Part shown: positions 44,047 to 51,652 of the stretch, one piece after another
Numbering within the stretch: the first letter of the stretch is position 1
How the letters are laid out: every line of letters begins with the position of its first letter
Assembly: GCA_002083775.1 (NCBI GenBank)
Contig: MTEI01000003.1
Coordinates: forward strand, 62,001 to 126,000
Origin: Rhodoferax ferrireducens
GTDB lineage: Bacteria; Pseudomonadota; Gammaproteobacteria; Burkholderiales; Burkholderiaceae_C
Reading direction: 5' to 3'
Length of the DNA stretch: 64,000 bases
Notes under the pieces: model-generated
Told to the model about the DNA's origin: nothing
The model's database searches: none
Seen by the model: only the letters and a program-made list of their open reading frames with translations
Translations under genes and position numbers: made by a program

Positions 44047-44093
44047 AATAATAGCTGCTCGCCTTTGTTTCATAAGGTCTGGAGCCTGATTTG
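44047..44093 (-). repeat. Dispersed repeat copy 10
   Basis: Minus-strand copy (AAATCAGGCTCCAGACCTTATG, split by one loop, then AAAGGCGAGCAGCTAT) filling the gap between the metallo-beta-lactamase-fold gene and the thioredoxin-like gene. Confidence 0.8.
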
Positions 44094-44100
44094 ACTCAAA

Positions 44101-45027
44101 TTATTCGCGCTCCATCTCCAGATAGGTGCGGTTGGCCAACTGGGGAATCCACACGTCGGCGTGTTTCAGGTGGGCGAAGGGTTTGGCGTCAAAGCTCTTG
44201 ACGGCGGCGCTGACATCCACACCGTCATCCACGGCTTTTTTCATATGGGCGCGCAGGGCCAGCAGCAGGTCGCGGGTGTGGGCGCGGGCGGTGGCCACGT
44301 CGGTCACTTTGCCGTGGCCGGGCACCAGCACTTTGGGTTGCAGCTCGTCAATCACTGCAAAAGACGCCAGCCAATTTTTGCTGTTGCTGGGCTCCAGCAG
44401 GCCCAGCGTGCGCTCGACGTAAACCACGTCGCCGGTGAACAGCACATTTTTTTGCGGCAGCCAGACCAGCATGTCGCCCGGGGTGTGACCGCCGCCACGG
44501 TGTTTCAGTTCCAACACGGTGCCGCCCAGCTCCAGTCGCGTGTCCGGGCCGGTGACCCAGCGGGTGGGCAGCGCCGGCACGGTGCCGTCCAGCCGCTCTT
44601 TGAGCACTTTCAGGCCCTGCAGATGCTCAGCGGTGCGGGCTTTCATGTCGGCCTGGGCGTTAGCGTGGGCGATGGTCTCAGCACCTTTGGCTGAAAAATA
44701 GCCGTCGGCCAGCCAGCGGTGGTCTTGCCCGCCGGTGTTGATGACCCATTTGATGGGCTGCGGCGTGACCTTTTTGGCCGCTGCTTCAATCTTGGCGGCC
44801 ACCTGTGCGGTGGCACCGCTGTCGATCATCACCGCACCGGCCGGGGTGACCACCAGGCCGATGTTGGCGTTCAGGCCCTCGTTCTCATAAGTGCGGCCTT
44901 CCAAGTCACCAATGTAGGCGTACACATCGGGCGCCACCGGCTGGAAAACCACCTCCACCGCCCACGCGGGCAGGGTGATCAGGGTGGCGAGCAGGCTGCC
45001 TGCCAGGCGGGTTGCGAGTGTTGTCAT
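44101..45027 (-). CDS. Periplasmic metallo-beta-lactamase-fold protein (SoxH-like)
   Basis: 308 residues from ATG 45027 (AGGAG upstream). A signal peptide ends at WAVE (about residue 24). The MBL fold is clear: NIGLVVTPAGAVMIDSGAT, HRGGGHTPGDMLVWLPQKNVLFTGDVVYVER and VLVPGHGKVTD. The first metal motif, normally HxHxDH, reads NTGGQDHRW, so two of its histidines are absent and one metal site may be lost. It is 19 bases downstream of the DUF318 permease. The substrate is unknown; the subfamily call rests on similarity to SoxH and quinoprotein-linked hydrolases. Confidence 0.8.
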   Translation of the reverse strand: MTTLATRLAGSLLATLITLPAWAVEVVFQPVAPDVYAYIGDLEGRTYENEGLNANIGLVVTPAGAVMIDSGATAQVAAKIEAAAKKVTPQPIKWVINTGGQDHRWLADGYFSAKGAETIAHANAQADMKARTAEHLQGLKVLKERLDGTVPALPTRWVTGPDTRLELGGTVLELKHRGGGHTPGDMLVWLPQKNVLFTGDVVYVERTLGLLEPSNSKNWLASFAVIDELQPKVLVPGHGKVTDVATARAHTRDLLLALRAHMKKAVDDGVDVSAAVKSFDAKPFAHLKHADVWIPQLANRTYLEMERE

Positions 45028-45046
45028 GTTGTCTCCTGTTATTTGT

Positions 45047-46093
45047 TTAAAGCACCGCGTTGAACACAAAACCGACGATCAGTATGCCGGTGGCCACCAC
45101 GCCTGCAAAGGTGGCAATCAGGCGCACTTTGAGCACCTTGCGCAGGATGATCATCTCGGGCAGTGACAGCGCAATCACACTCATCATGAACGCCAGCACC
45201 GTGCCCAAGGCCGCGCCCTTGGCCAGCAGCGCCTGCACGATGGGGATGATGCCTGCTGCGTTGGTGTACATCGGCACACCAATCAGCACCGCCAGCGGCA
45301 CGCTCCACCAGGCGTCTTTGCCCATGAAGCTGGCCATGAAATCCTGCGGCACATAGCCGTGGATGCCCGCGCCAATGGCAATACCGGCCAGGATGTAGGG
45401 CCAGACCTTGCCCACAATTTGGCGCACCGCAGCAAACCCGCCGTCGATACGGTCCGCCAGCGTCACCTCACCCGACTCGAAGTTGGCCGACATCTTGGGC
45501 ATGTCGCGCACCCAGTCTTCCAGATGCGCTTCCATCTTCAAGCGGCCAATGGTCCAGCCGGCCACGATGGCCACGCTCAGCCCCAGGCCCAGGTACAGCA
45601 GGGCCACCTTCCAGCCAAACAGGCCAAACAGCAGGGTCAGCGCCACTTCGTTCACCATCGGCGCCGAGATCAAAAACGAAAACGTCACCCCCAGCGGCAC
45701 GCCGGCCTGCACAAAACCGATGAACAGCGGCACCGCCGAGCAACTGCAAAACGGGGTGACGATGCCCAACGACGCAGCCATCACGTTCGCTGCGCCCTCC
45801 GAGCGCCCGGCCAGCAGCGCGCGGGTGCGCTCGGGGGTGAAGTAGCTGTTGATCATGCCCATGACAAACACCACGCCGGTCAGCAGCATCAGCACCTTGG
45901 GGGTGTCGTAGATGAAAAACTGCAGCGCGCCGCCCAAGTGGCTGGCCCGGTCTACCGGCAGCGCGGCCACGGCAGCTTCCGACAGCGGCAGCAGCAGCTG
46001 GTACAGGCCGAGCCAGAGCGCAATGGCAACCATCAGGAAAACCAGCGGCTGGCGTTTGGGCAGGGTGACAAGTGAAGCAGTTAGGGTGGTCAT
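45047..46093 (-). CDS. DUF318/ArsP-type permease
   Basis: 348 residues, eight or so hydrophobic helices. The family hallmark is TPFCSCSAVPLFIGFVQAGVPLGVTFSFLISAPMVNEVA with Cys 116 and Cys 118. The repeat of the fold has PLAVLIGVPMYTNAAGIIPIVQALLAKGAALGTVLAFMMSVIALSLPEM. ArsP members export trivalent organoarsenicals through these cysteines, but most DUF318 proteins have no proven substrate. Nearness to the ars operon makes arsenic or another thiophilic substrate plausible. It heads a minus-strand run to the MBL, thioredoxin-like and FccB-like genes. Confidence 0.85.
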   Translation of the reverse strand: MTTLTASLVTLPKRQPLVFLMVAIALWLGLYQLLLPLSEAAVAALPVDRASHLGGALQFFIYDTPKVLMLLTGVVFVMGMINSYFTPERTRALLAGRSEGAANVMAASLGIVTPFCSCSAVPLFIGFVQAGVPLGVTFSFLISAPMVNEVALTLLFGLFGWKVALLYLGLGLSVAIVAGWTIGRLKMEAHLEDWVRDMPKMSANFESGEVTLADRIDGGFAAVRQIVGKVWPYILAGIAIGAGIHGYVPQDFMASFMGKDAWWSVPLAVLIGVPMYTNAAGIIPIVQALLAKGAALGTVLAFMMSVIALSLPEMIILRKVLKVRLIATFAGVVATGILIVGFVFNAVL

Positions 46094-46166
46094 ACTTAAG
46101 AAGACGCGCCAAGTGCCAAAAGGATGCAGCCCAGCGCTGCATCCAGGCTGACTTCGGTCGGTGTTT

Positions 46167-46223
46167 TATATAAGAAATCAGCCTCTAGCCCTTGAGAAAA
46201 AAGGGCTAGCAGCTATCAAAAAA
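46167..46223 (+). repeat. Dispersed repeat copy 11
   Basis: A well-preserved copy: TATAAGAAATCAGCCTC, TAGCCCTTGAGAAAA, AAGGGCTAGCAGCTATCAAA. It lies 10 bases from the cation exporter stop, between it and the DUF318 permease. Confidence 0.92.
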
Positions 46224-46232
46224 AGATTCCTC

Positions 46233-47165
46233 TTACTGGCAGGCAGCACCCTCACGCAGCGCACAGTGCAACGCGTAGGCGGGCGATTCCAGTTGCAGCG
46301 TGACGTGGCGAATCTCAAAATGCTCGTGCAGCGCATGCTCTGCCGCGTGCAGCAACGCGCCGCTGTCAACGCCTGCGTCAGTCAGTACCAGATGCGCCGT
46401 GAGCGCCACGTCGGAGGTGCCCATGGCCCACACGTGCAGGTCATGCACCTCGGCCACGCCGGGCAAACCCAGCAGCCGCTGGCGCACCGCGGGCAGGTCC
46501 ACCGAATCAGGCACGCCGTCAAACAGCAGGTGCACCGATTGGCGCAGCAGTCCCCAGGTGCCCAGCACAATCACCACCGCAATCAGCAGGCTCATCACCG
46601 GGTCCACCCAGGTCCAGCCCTGCCACAGCACCAGCGCGCCGCCCAGCACCACGCCCAGCGACACCAGCGCGTCGGCGGCCATGTGCAAAAACGCGCCGCG
46701 AATGTTCAGGTCGCCCTGGCTACCACGCATGAACAGCAGCGCCGTGGCGGTGTTGATGACGATGCCCACACCGGCCACTGCCATCATGGTCCAGCCCTGG
46801 GTGGGCTGGGGCGACTGCAGCCGGTGCAACGCCTCCCAGCCCAGCGAGCCCATGGCCACCAGCAGCAGCACCGCGTTGATGAACGCCGCCAGGATGGAGG
46901 CGCGTTTGAAGCCATAGGTGTGCCGCGCGTCTGGCCGCCACTTGCCCGCCAGCGCGCCGCCCCAGGCCAGCAGCAACCCGGCCACATCGCTCAGGTTGTG
47001 GCCCGCGTCGGCCAGCAGCGCCAGCGAGTTGATCTGCCAGCCGTAAAACGCTTCGATGCCCACAAACACGGTATTGAGCCCGATGCCGATGGCAAAGGCG
47101 CGGTTGAAGCTGGCCGGGGCATGGCTATGACCGTGGTCATGACCGTGATCGTGACTGGCACTCAT
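46233..47165 (-). CDS. Cation diffusion facilitator (CzcD/ZitB-type metal exporter)
   Basis: 310 residues from ATG 47165. The start SASHDHGHDHGHSHAP is a His-rich metal-binding tail. Six helices follow, with the paired metal ligands in LLADAGHNLSDVAG (H and D) and HMAADALVSLG (H and D). The C-terminal cytoplasmic domain has VHDLHVWAMGTSDVALTAHLV. It exports zinc or a similar divalent cation in exchange for protons. The start overlaps the stop of the sigma factor gene (ATGA), so the two are coupled. Confidence 0.92.
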   Translation of the reverse strand: MSASHDHGHDHGHSHAPASFNRAFAIGIGLNTVFVGIEAFYGWQINSLALLADAGHNLSDVAGLLLAWGGALAGKWRPDARHTYGFKRASILAAFINAVLLLVAMGSLGWEALHRLQSPQPTQGWTMMAVAGVGIVINTATALLFMRGSQGDLNIRGAFLHMAADALVSLGVVLGGALVLWQGWTWVDPVMSLLIAVVIVLGTWGLLRQSVHLLFDGVPDSVDLPAVRQRLLGLPGVAEVHDLHVWAMGTSDVALTAHLVLTDAGVDSGALLHAAEHALHEHFEIRHVTLQLESPAYALHCALREGAACQ

Positions 47166-47752
47166 GCGGCCCCCAAGGCGACATGGCAGCACACCTGCCC
47201 GCGGGTATCAAACTGCACGCCGCAATTCGCCACCAAGTGCTGGCGCAGGCGCTGACGGGCACGCAGCAGGCGGGATTTGGCGGCGCTCAGGGTCAAGTTG
47301 TGGGTTTGGGCGAAGTCGCGCACCGTCTGGCCCTTCAGGTCGCAGGCCTGGAGGATGGCGCGATCAGCATCAATCAGGCGCGCCAGGTTGCGCGTCAGGC
47401 AGGCGTCCAGTTCGTCGACGGCGGGCCGCTGGTCTGAGGGCGCTACCAGGTCATCCGGCAGCTCGACAAAGGGTTTGGTGGAGCGCGCGTGGTCAACCAG
47501 GGTGGTTTTGGCCACCCGGTACAGCCAGGCACGCGGGTTGTCCAGCGTACAAAAGCCCTGGCCAGCGCGCATGGATTTGAGAAACACCTCCTGCAGCACG
47601 TCCTGCGCCAGGCTGACGTCGTGCAACTGGCGCGACAAATAACCCAGCAGCTCGGCCTCATGGGCGCGCCAGGCCCTCAGCACGCAGTCAAAGCGTGGCG
47701 GTACGTCGGTCACAGGGGGCGTATTCAACGGGTCTTCATGGGGTAACAACAA
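47162..47752 (-). CDS. ECF sigma factor with C-terminal cysteine motif, coupled to the metal exporter
   Basis: 196 residues. Region 2 (LGYLSRQLHDVSLAQDVLQEVFLKSMRAGQGFCTLDNPRAWLYRVAKTTLVDHAR) and region 4 (LKGQTVRDFAQTHNLTLSAAKSRLLRARQRLRQHL) are complete. The end CGVQFDTRGQVCCHV has Cys 177, 188 and 189, a possible metal-sensing tail as in some SigZ-like ECF factors. No anti-sigma gene is adjacent; instead the next gene, overlapping by ATGA, is a cation exporter. It probably directs metal-responsive transcription; this is inferred. Confidence 0.87.
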   Translation of the reverse strand: MLLPHEDPLNTPPVTDVPPRFDCVLRAWRAHEAELLGYLSRQLHDVSLAQDVLQEVFLKSMRAGQGFCTLDNPRAWLYRVAKTTLVDHARSTKPFVELPDDLVAPSDQRPAVDELDACLTRNLARLIDADRAILQACDLKGQTVRDFAQTHNLTLSAAKSRLLRARQRLRQHLVANCGVQFDTRGQVCCHVALGAA

Positions 47753-47828
47753 GTGGCTTCACTATACGGGAGACGCTGGCGCTGCGTTAGCAGCATGGCC
47801 AGCCGGTCTATGTGCAGGAGCACCTGCG

Positions 47829-47846
47829 ATGTCATGGCGATGTCAT
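47829..47846 (+). promoter_or_regulatory. Pho box upstream of olsB
   Basis: ATGTCAT-GGCG-ATGTCAT: two identical 7-base units with a 4-base spacer, each matching CTGTCAT at six of seven. It lies 63 bases before the olsB start. Ornithine-lipid synthesis is a known phosphate-starvation response, so site and gene agree. Confidence 0.75.
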
Positions 47847-47909
47847 CGAATCGCCATCAAAGCGTCACCCCATACCCGCACTATCCATGGCAAACCAAGG
47901 AGTATGACC

Positions 47910-48755
47910 ATGAGAGAACTACCCAATCCGACATTTGCCTTTTCCCCGGTCTCGTTGCCCAGGGGGTCACTTCATCGACCTGACTTACGCCAGCCTGAGC
48001 CGTCGCCCGGCGTGGCAAAAACTGAGCGCGGCGGTCTGCAGGTATCGTGGGCACGTCACGCGGATGAAGTCCGCCAGGCGCAGCGCCTGAGGTACCGCGT
48101 TTTTGCCGAAGAAATGGGTGCGCGCCTGAGCACCACCCTGCCGGGCCACGATGTAGACATTTTTGACAGCTATTGCGAGCACCTGCTGGTGCGCGACGAG
48201 GCAACGCAAGAGGTGATTGGCACCTACCGTGTGCTCACCCCGGCGCAGGCAAAACGTATTGGCAGCACCTACAGCGACACCGAATTTGACCTGGTCCGCC
48301 TGCGTTCCTTGCGTGCACGCATGGTGGAACTGGGTCGCAGCTGCGTGCATCCCGATCACCGCCACGGTGGCGTGATCATGGCGCTGTGGGGCGCGCTGGC
48401 CGAGTTCATGGTGCGCAACCAGCTCGACACCATGGTCGGCTGCGCCAGCATCCCGATGCTGCACAACGGTGTGGTCAGTGGCGATGTGGCGGCCAGCATC
48501 TGGCGCCAGTTGCAGGCCACGCACATGGCACCGATCGAATACCACGTACGCCCGCGTCTGCCGCTGCCGGTAGAGCAGCTCAACGACCAGTTGCTGGTGG
48601 AGCCACCTGCGCTGATCAAAGGCTACCTGCGCCTGGGCGCCAAAGTGCTCGGCGCGCCGGCTTGGGACCCAGACTTCAACACCGCCGACCTGCCGATGCT
48701 GATGCGCATCCACGACCTGCCGATGCGTTACCGCAAGCACTTTTTGGGCAACTGA
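47910..48755 (+). CDS. olsB: Ornithine-acyl-ACP N-acyltransferase OlsB
   Basis: 281 residues from ATG 47910, 7 bases after AAGGAG; a second ATG at 47904 is too close to it. The GNAT-like acyltransferase core has ARHADEVRQAQRLRYRVFAEEMGARL, VDIFDSYCEHLLVRDEATQEVIGTYRVL, ELGRSCVHPDHRHGGVIMALWGAL and GCASIPM. OlsB links a 3-hydroxy fatty acyl group to ornithine, the first step to phosphorus-free ornithine lipids. It converges on olsA. Hemolysin-like annotations exist for this family. Confidence 0.88.
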   Translation: MRELPNPTFAFSPVSLPRGSLHRPDLRQPEPSPGVAKTERGGLQVSWARHADEVRQAQRLRYRVFAEEMGARLSTTLPGHDVDIFDSYCEHLLVRDEATQEVIGTYRVLTPAQAKRIGSTYSDTEFDLVRLRSLRARMVELGRSCVHPDHRHGGVIMALWGALAEFMVRNQLDTMVGCASIPMLHNGVVSGDVAASIWRQLQATHMAPIEYHVRPRLPLPVEQLNDQLLVEPPALIKGYLRLGAKVLGAPAWDPDFNTADLPMLMRIHDLPMRYRKHFLGN

Positions 48756-48761
48756 GGCGTT

Positions 48762-49538
48762 TCACCCCCGCAGCGCCTCCACCGCGCTGCGGGCATCCCG
48801 CGCCAGCGCGCGCCGGTCCCGCCCGTTGGGCCGCTGCACCTCTCCAAACCGCACTTCGGCCCGCAGCCCCGGGTGGCTGGCGGTGCGCCACATGGATTGC
48901 AGCAGGGTGTCGTCGTCGATGTAAATCGGTGCCAGGCTGAGCTGGCCGCTGGCCCGGTCAACAAACTGCAGCGCCGTCGGCAGCACCGGTGCGTCGGCCG
49001 ACACCGCCGCCTGAAACAGATTCGCGTGAAACGGCAGCACCTGCTGCCCGTTGCTGGTGGTGCCTTCCGGGAAGATGGTCAGCGTTTCACCGGCTTTCAA
49101 ATGTTCGGCCATTTGGTGCACCACCCGCAGCGCGTCGCGCGGGGATTCGCGGCTGATGAACAGCGTGCCGGCGTTGGCGGCCAGCCGGCCCATCAGCGGC
49201 CACTGGCGCACCTCGGCCTTGGCCACAAAGCGGCTGGGTCCGGCGGCTTGCAGCACCAGAATGTCCAGCCACGACACATGGTTGGCTGCCCGCAACATGG
49301 CGCCTGCGCCTTGGGGTTGGCCAATCACTCTTAACTCTATAGCTAGCAGCCCAAGTGCAGCATGGGCCCAGGTCTGAATCTCTTCTTGTTGACGGGCCAT
49401 TGTCCAGCCAGGAAAGCGCCAACGCAAGGTGAGCAAGCCGCCCAGCAGGTGGGTGCTCAGGCGGGTCAGGCGCCATGTGGCGATCAGTGGGTTGGGCATG
49501 AGGGCGATGGCACCAGTGGGTAGAAAAAAACCGCCCAT
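48762..49538 (-). CDS. olsA: Lysophospholipid/lyso-ornithine-lipid acyltransferase OlsA (PlsC family)
   Basis: 258 residues. An N-terminal hydrophobic stretch precedes AANHVSWLDILVL (the HX4D catalytic motif) and LTIFPEGTTSNGQQVLPFHANLF (the second acyltransferase motif). OlsA adds the second acyl chain to lyso-ornithine lipid, and PlsC-type enzymes act likewise on lysophosphatidate. The pairing with olsB favours OlsA. The segment QTWAHAALGLLAIELR at about residues 55-70 coincides with a decayed repeat copy. ATG 49538 has AGGA upstream; a later Met (49499) has none. Confidence 0.85.
   Translation of the reverse strand: MGGFFLPTGAIALMPNPLIATWRLTRLSTHLLGGLLTLRWRFPGWTMARQQEEIQTWAHAALGLLAIELRVIGQPQGAGAMLRAANHVSWLDILVLQAAGPSRFVAKAEVRQWPLMGRLAANAGTLFISRESPRDALRVVHQMAEHLKAGETLTIFPEGTTSNGQQVLPFHANLFQAAVSADAPVLPTALQFVDRASGQLSLAPIYIDDDTLLQSMWRTASHPGLRAEVRFGEVQRPNGRDRRALARDARSAVEALRG
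49336..49377 (-). repeat. Decayed dispersed repeat, copy 12, in frame inside olsA
   Basis: On the minus strand: CAGACCTGGGCCCATGC, then TTGGGCTGCTAGCTATAGAG. The repeat blocks GCCCAT, GGGCT and CTAGCTAT are in the right order, but the stem is damaged. It is read as the peptide AHAALGLLAI, in the same register as copy 6. Confidence 0.5.
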
Positions 49539-49574
49539 TTTGATCCTGATTTGTGATGCGTGTGTGACAAAACC

Positions 49575-49614
49575 CTGTCATTCAGTCAACGCACTATTGT
49601 CAACAAATTGACAC
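49575..49614 (+). promoter_or_regulatory. Pho box-like array upstream of the PhoX-like gene
   Basis: CTGTCAT at 49575, TTGTCAA at 49597 and TTGACAC at 49608 lie 22 and 11 bases apart, i.e. in the 11-base phase of PhoB sites. An AACAAT (-10-like) follows 10 bases after the last. The first unit is perfect, the others weaker. A phosphatase-like gene follows. Confidence 0.4.
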
Positions 49615-49657
49615 ATTCGCGCCCAACAATCCAGCGGTTCAATTCACAGGAGCTTTT

Positions 49658-51544
49658 ATGTCTTTCTCTCGTCAAGCGATTTTTGCCTTGAGCGCTGTGG
49701 CTACTGCCTCCGCGCTGGTGTTGGGTGGCTGTGCCACCAACGACGGTGCCAGCATGGCCGCCGTGAAGAGTGTGGATTTCACCGAAACCGCAGCCCCTGC
49801 GGCGACCGAGATCGACAAAATGAGCAAGACCTACACCGAGTCGTCGGTGAAGGTGACCTATGTGGATGGCAGCGTCAAAACCTATCCCCTGAGCTACAAC
49901 ACCCTGTTCTCGGTGAAAGACGCTACCAGCGAAGTGGCTGGCAAGATGCACCCGTCCGGTCAGCTCTACAACTACAAGATGGAACCCATCATGGACCCCA
50001 AGGGCAAACCCCTGGTGGCCGAAACGCCGGACGCCAACAGCCTGCTGCAAGTGGGTGACAAGCTGTTCATGGTGACACACCTCGAGTACGACTGGCTGTT
50101 GTCTGACGGCTCGGTGGGTGCCAAGGTGAAAGACTGGCACGCCCGCGCACCCATGGGCATGGTGCTGTCTGAGCTCAAGCAAAACAGCTCCGGCCAGATG
50201 AGCCTGGTCAAACAGCGCCCCATCGACTTCTCCAGCGTCGGCGGCCTGTGGATTCCTTGCTTTGGATCGCAAACCCCGTGGAACACCCACCTGGGCTCTG
50301 AAGAAGACTACGACCTGCAGTTCAATCCGCTGACCAAAGACCACGGAAAAACCTCCGCCGGTCTGCAAGCCATGACCGACCTGTATTTCAAGGGCGAGAA
50401 GCTGGCCAACCGCTACCACTACGGTTATCTGAACGAGGTGGCCGTCAAACCAGATGGCAGCACCCAGGTCACCAAGCACTACGCCATGGGCCGTGGCACC
50501 TGGGAAATGGGCAAGATCATGCCCGACAGCAAAACGGTGTACTTTGGTGACGACGGCACGCACGGCCTGATGGCCATGTTTGTGGCTGACCAGCCGGGCA
50601 AGCTCGACGCAGGCACCATCTATGCCGCCAAGTGGGAGCAAACCTCTGACCAGGGCGGTGGCCGCGCCAACCTCAAATGGGTCAAGCTGGGCCATGGCAA
50701 CAGCGCAGAGGTCAAGGCGCTGGCTGACAGCAGCTCGTTCTACAAAATTTTCTCCGCGGTCAAGCCCAAAGACGGCACCTGTGACGCCGGTTACACCCGC
50801 GTGCGCACCGGCTCCACCGCCGACGAGTGCCTGAAGCTCAACCCGGGTCAGGAAAAGGCTGCCGCCTTCCTGGAAACCCGCCGCATGGCCGCCTTGATGG
50901 GTGCCACCACCGAGTTCACCAAGATGGAAGGTGTGACGGTCAATACCAAAGACAAGCGCCTGTACATGGCCATCTCGTCCATCCGCGACAGCATGACCAG
51001 CATGACCGGCGAGCCGACCGACCACATCCGTCTGGCCAAAAACAGCGCGGGTGCCACCTACAGCCTGGACATGAAGGGCGGCCAGATGGATGCCAAGGGC
51101 GCGGCCATTGCCTCTGACTACGTGGCGGTGAACATGTATGTGGAACCCGCCCTGATGGGTGAACCCATCAAGACGCCAGATGCCAAAGGCAACACCGCTG
51201 CCGAGGGCAAGGTAGCCAACACCGACAACGTGTTCTTCTCTGACAAGATGCGCACCTTGTTCATTGGCGAAGACTCCGGCATGCACGTCAACAACTACCT
51301 GTGGGCCTACAACGTGGACACCAAAAAGCTTACCCGCATCATGAGCTCGGCCGCGGGTGCTGAAAACACCGGCCTGCAGGTGCTGGACAACCTGAACGGC
51401 CACGGCTACATCATGGCCAACAACCAGCACTGGGGTGACTTGCCGTCATCGGTACCGGCTGACCTGAAGACCGCGTTGTCTGCCAAGATCGACAAGTTCA
51501 ACGCGCCGGTAGGTTATTTGGGCGGGATGCCAGCCATTCGCTAA
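49658..51544 (+). CDS. PhoX-family lipoprotein phosphatase
   Basis: 628 residues. A lipoprotein signal (AVATASALVLGGCATNDG) anchors it in the envelope. The DUF839/PhoX core has IPCFGSQTPWNTHLGSEEDY (the conserved Cys-Gly-x-x-x-TPW-x-T-x-x-x-EE motif), GYLNEVAVKPDGSTQVTKHYAMGRGTWE and FIGEDSGMHVNNYLW with acidic metal ligands. PhoX enzymes are calcium/iron phosphomonoesterases used in phosphate scavenging. Pho box-like repeats precede it. Lipid anchoring instead of Tat export is a difference from typical PhoX. Confidence 0.8.
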   Translation: MSFSRQAIFALSAVATASALVLGGCATNDGASMAAVKSVDFTETAAPAATEIDKMSKTYTESSVKVTYVDGSVKTYPLSYNTLFSVKDATSEVAGKMHPSGQLYNYKMEPIMDPKGKPLVAETPDANSLLQVGDKLFMVTHLEYDWLLSDGSVGAKVKDWHARAPMGMVLSELKQNSSGQMSLVKQRPIDFSSVGGLWIPCFGSQTPWNTHLGSEEDYDLQFNPLTKDHGKTSAGLQAMTDLYFKGEKLANRYHYGYLNEVAVKPDGSTQVTKHYAMGRGTWEMGKIMPDSKTVYFGDDGTHGLMAMFVADQPGKLDAGTIYAAKWEQTSDQGGGRANLKWVKLGHGNSAEVKALADSSSFYKIFSAVKPKDGTCDAGYTRVRTGSTADECLKLNPGQEKAAAFLETRRMAALMGATTEFTKMEGVTVNTKDKRLYMAISSIRDSMTSMTGEPTDHIRLAKNSAGATYSLDMKGGQMDAKGAAIASDYVAVNMYVEPALMGEPIKTPDAKGNTAAEGKVANTDNVFFSDKMRTLFIGEDSGMHVNNYLWAYNVDTKKLTRIMSSAAGAENTGLQVLDNLNGHGYIMANNQHWGDLPSSVPADLKTALSAKIDKFNAPVGYLGGMPAIR

Positions 51545-51563
51545 GCGCAACGGCTCCGCGTCA

Positions 51564-51597
51564 AAAAGGGCTAGTCTTTTCATGGGCTAGCCCTTTT
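51564..51597 (+). terminator. Terminator hairpin after the PhoX-like gene, merging into a repeat
   Basis: Eleven-bp perfect stem AAAAGGGCTAG / CTAGCCCTTTT with a 12-base loop, 19 bases after the stop codon. The right arm also begins repeat copy 13 (to 51619), which ends GGGCTGACAGCTATGG. Confidence 0.7.
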
Positions 51598-51619
51598 CCC
51601 GTATGGGCTGACAGCTATG
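51587..51619 (+). repeat. Dispersed repeat copy 13
   Basis: CTAGCCCTTTTCCCGTATG, GGCTGACAGCTATGG. It shares its first arm with the terminator and its tail GACAGCTATGG with the copy at the sixA start. Confidence 0.6.
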
Positions 51620-51652
51620 GTTTCGAAAGCATGGATAGAGAGGGAGAAGACG

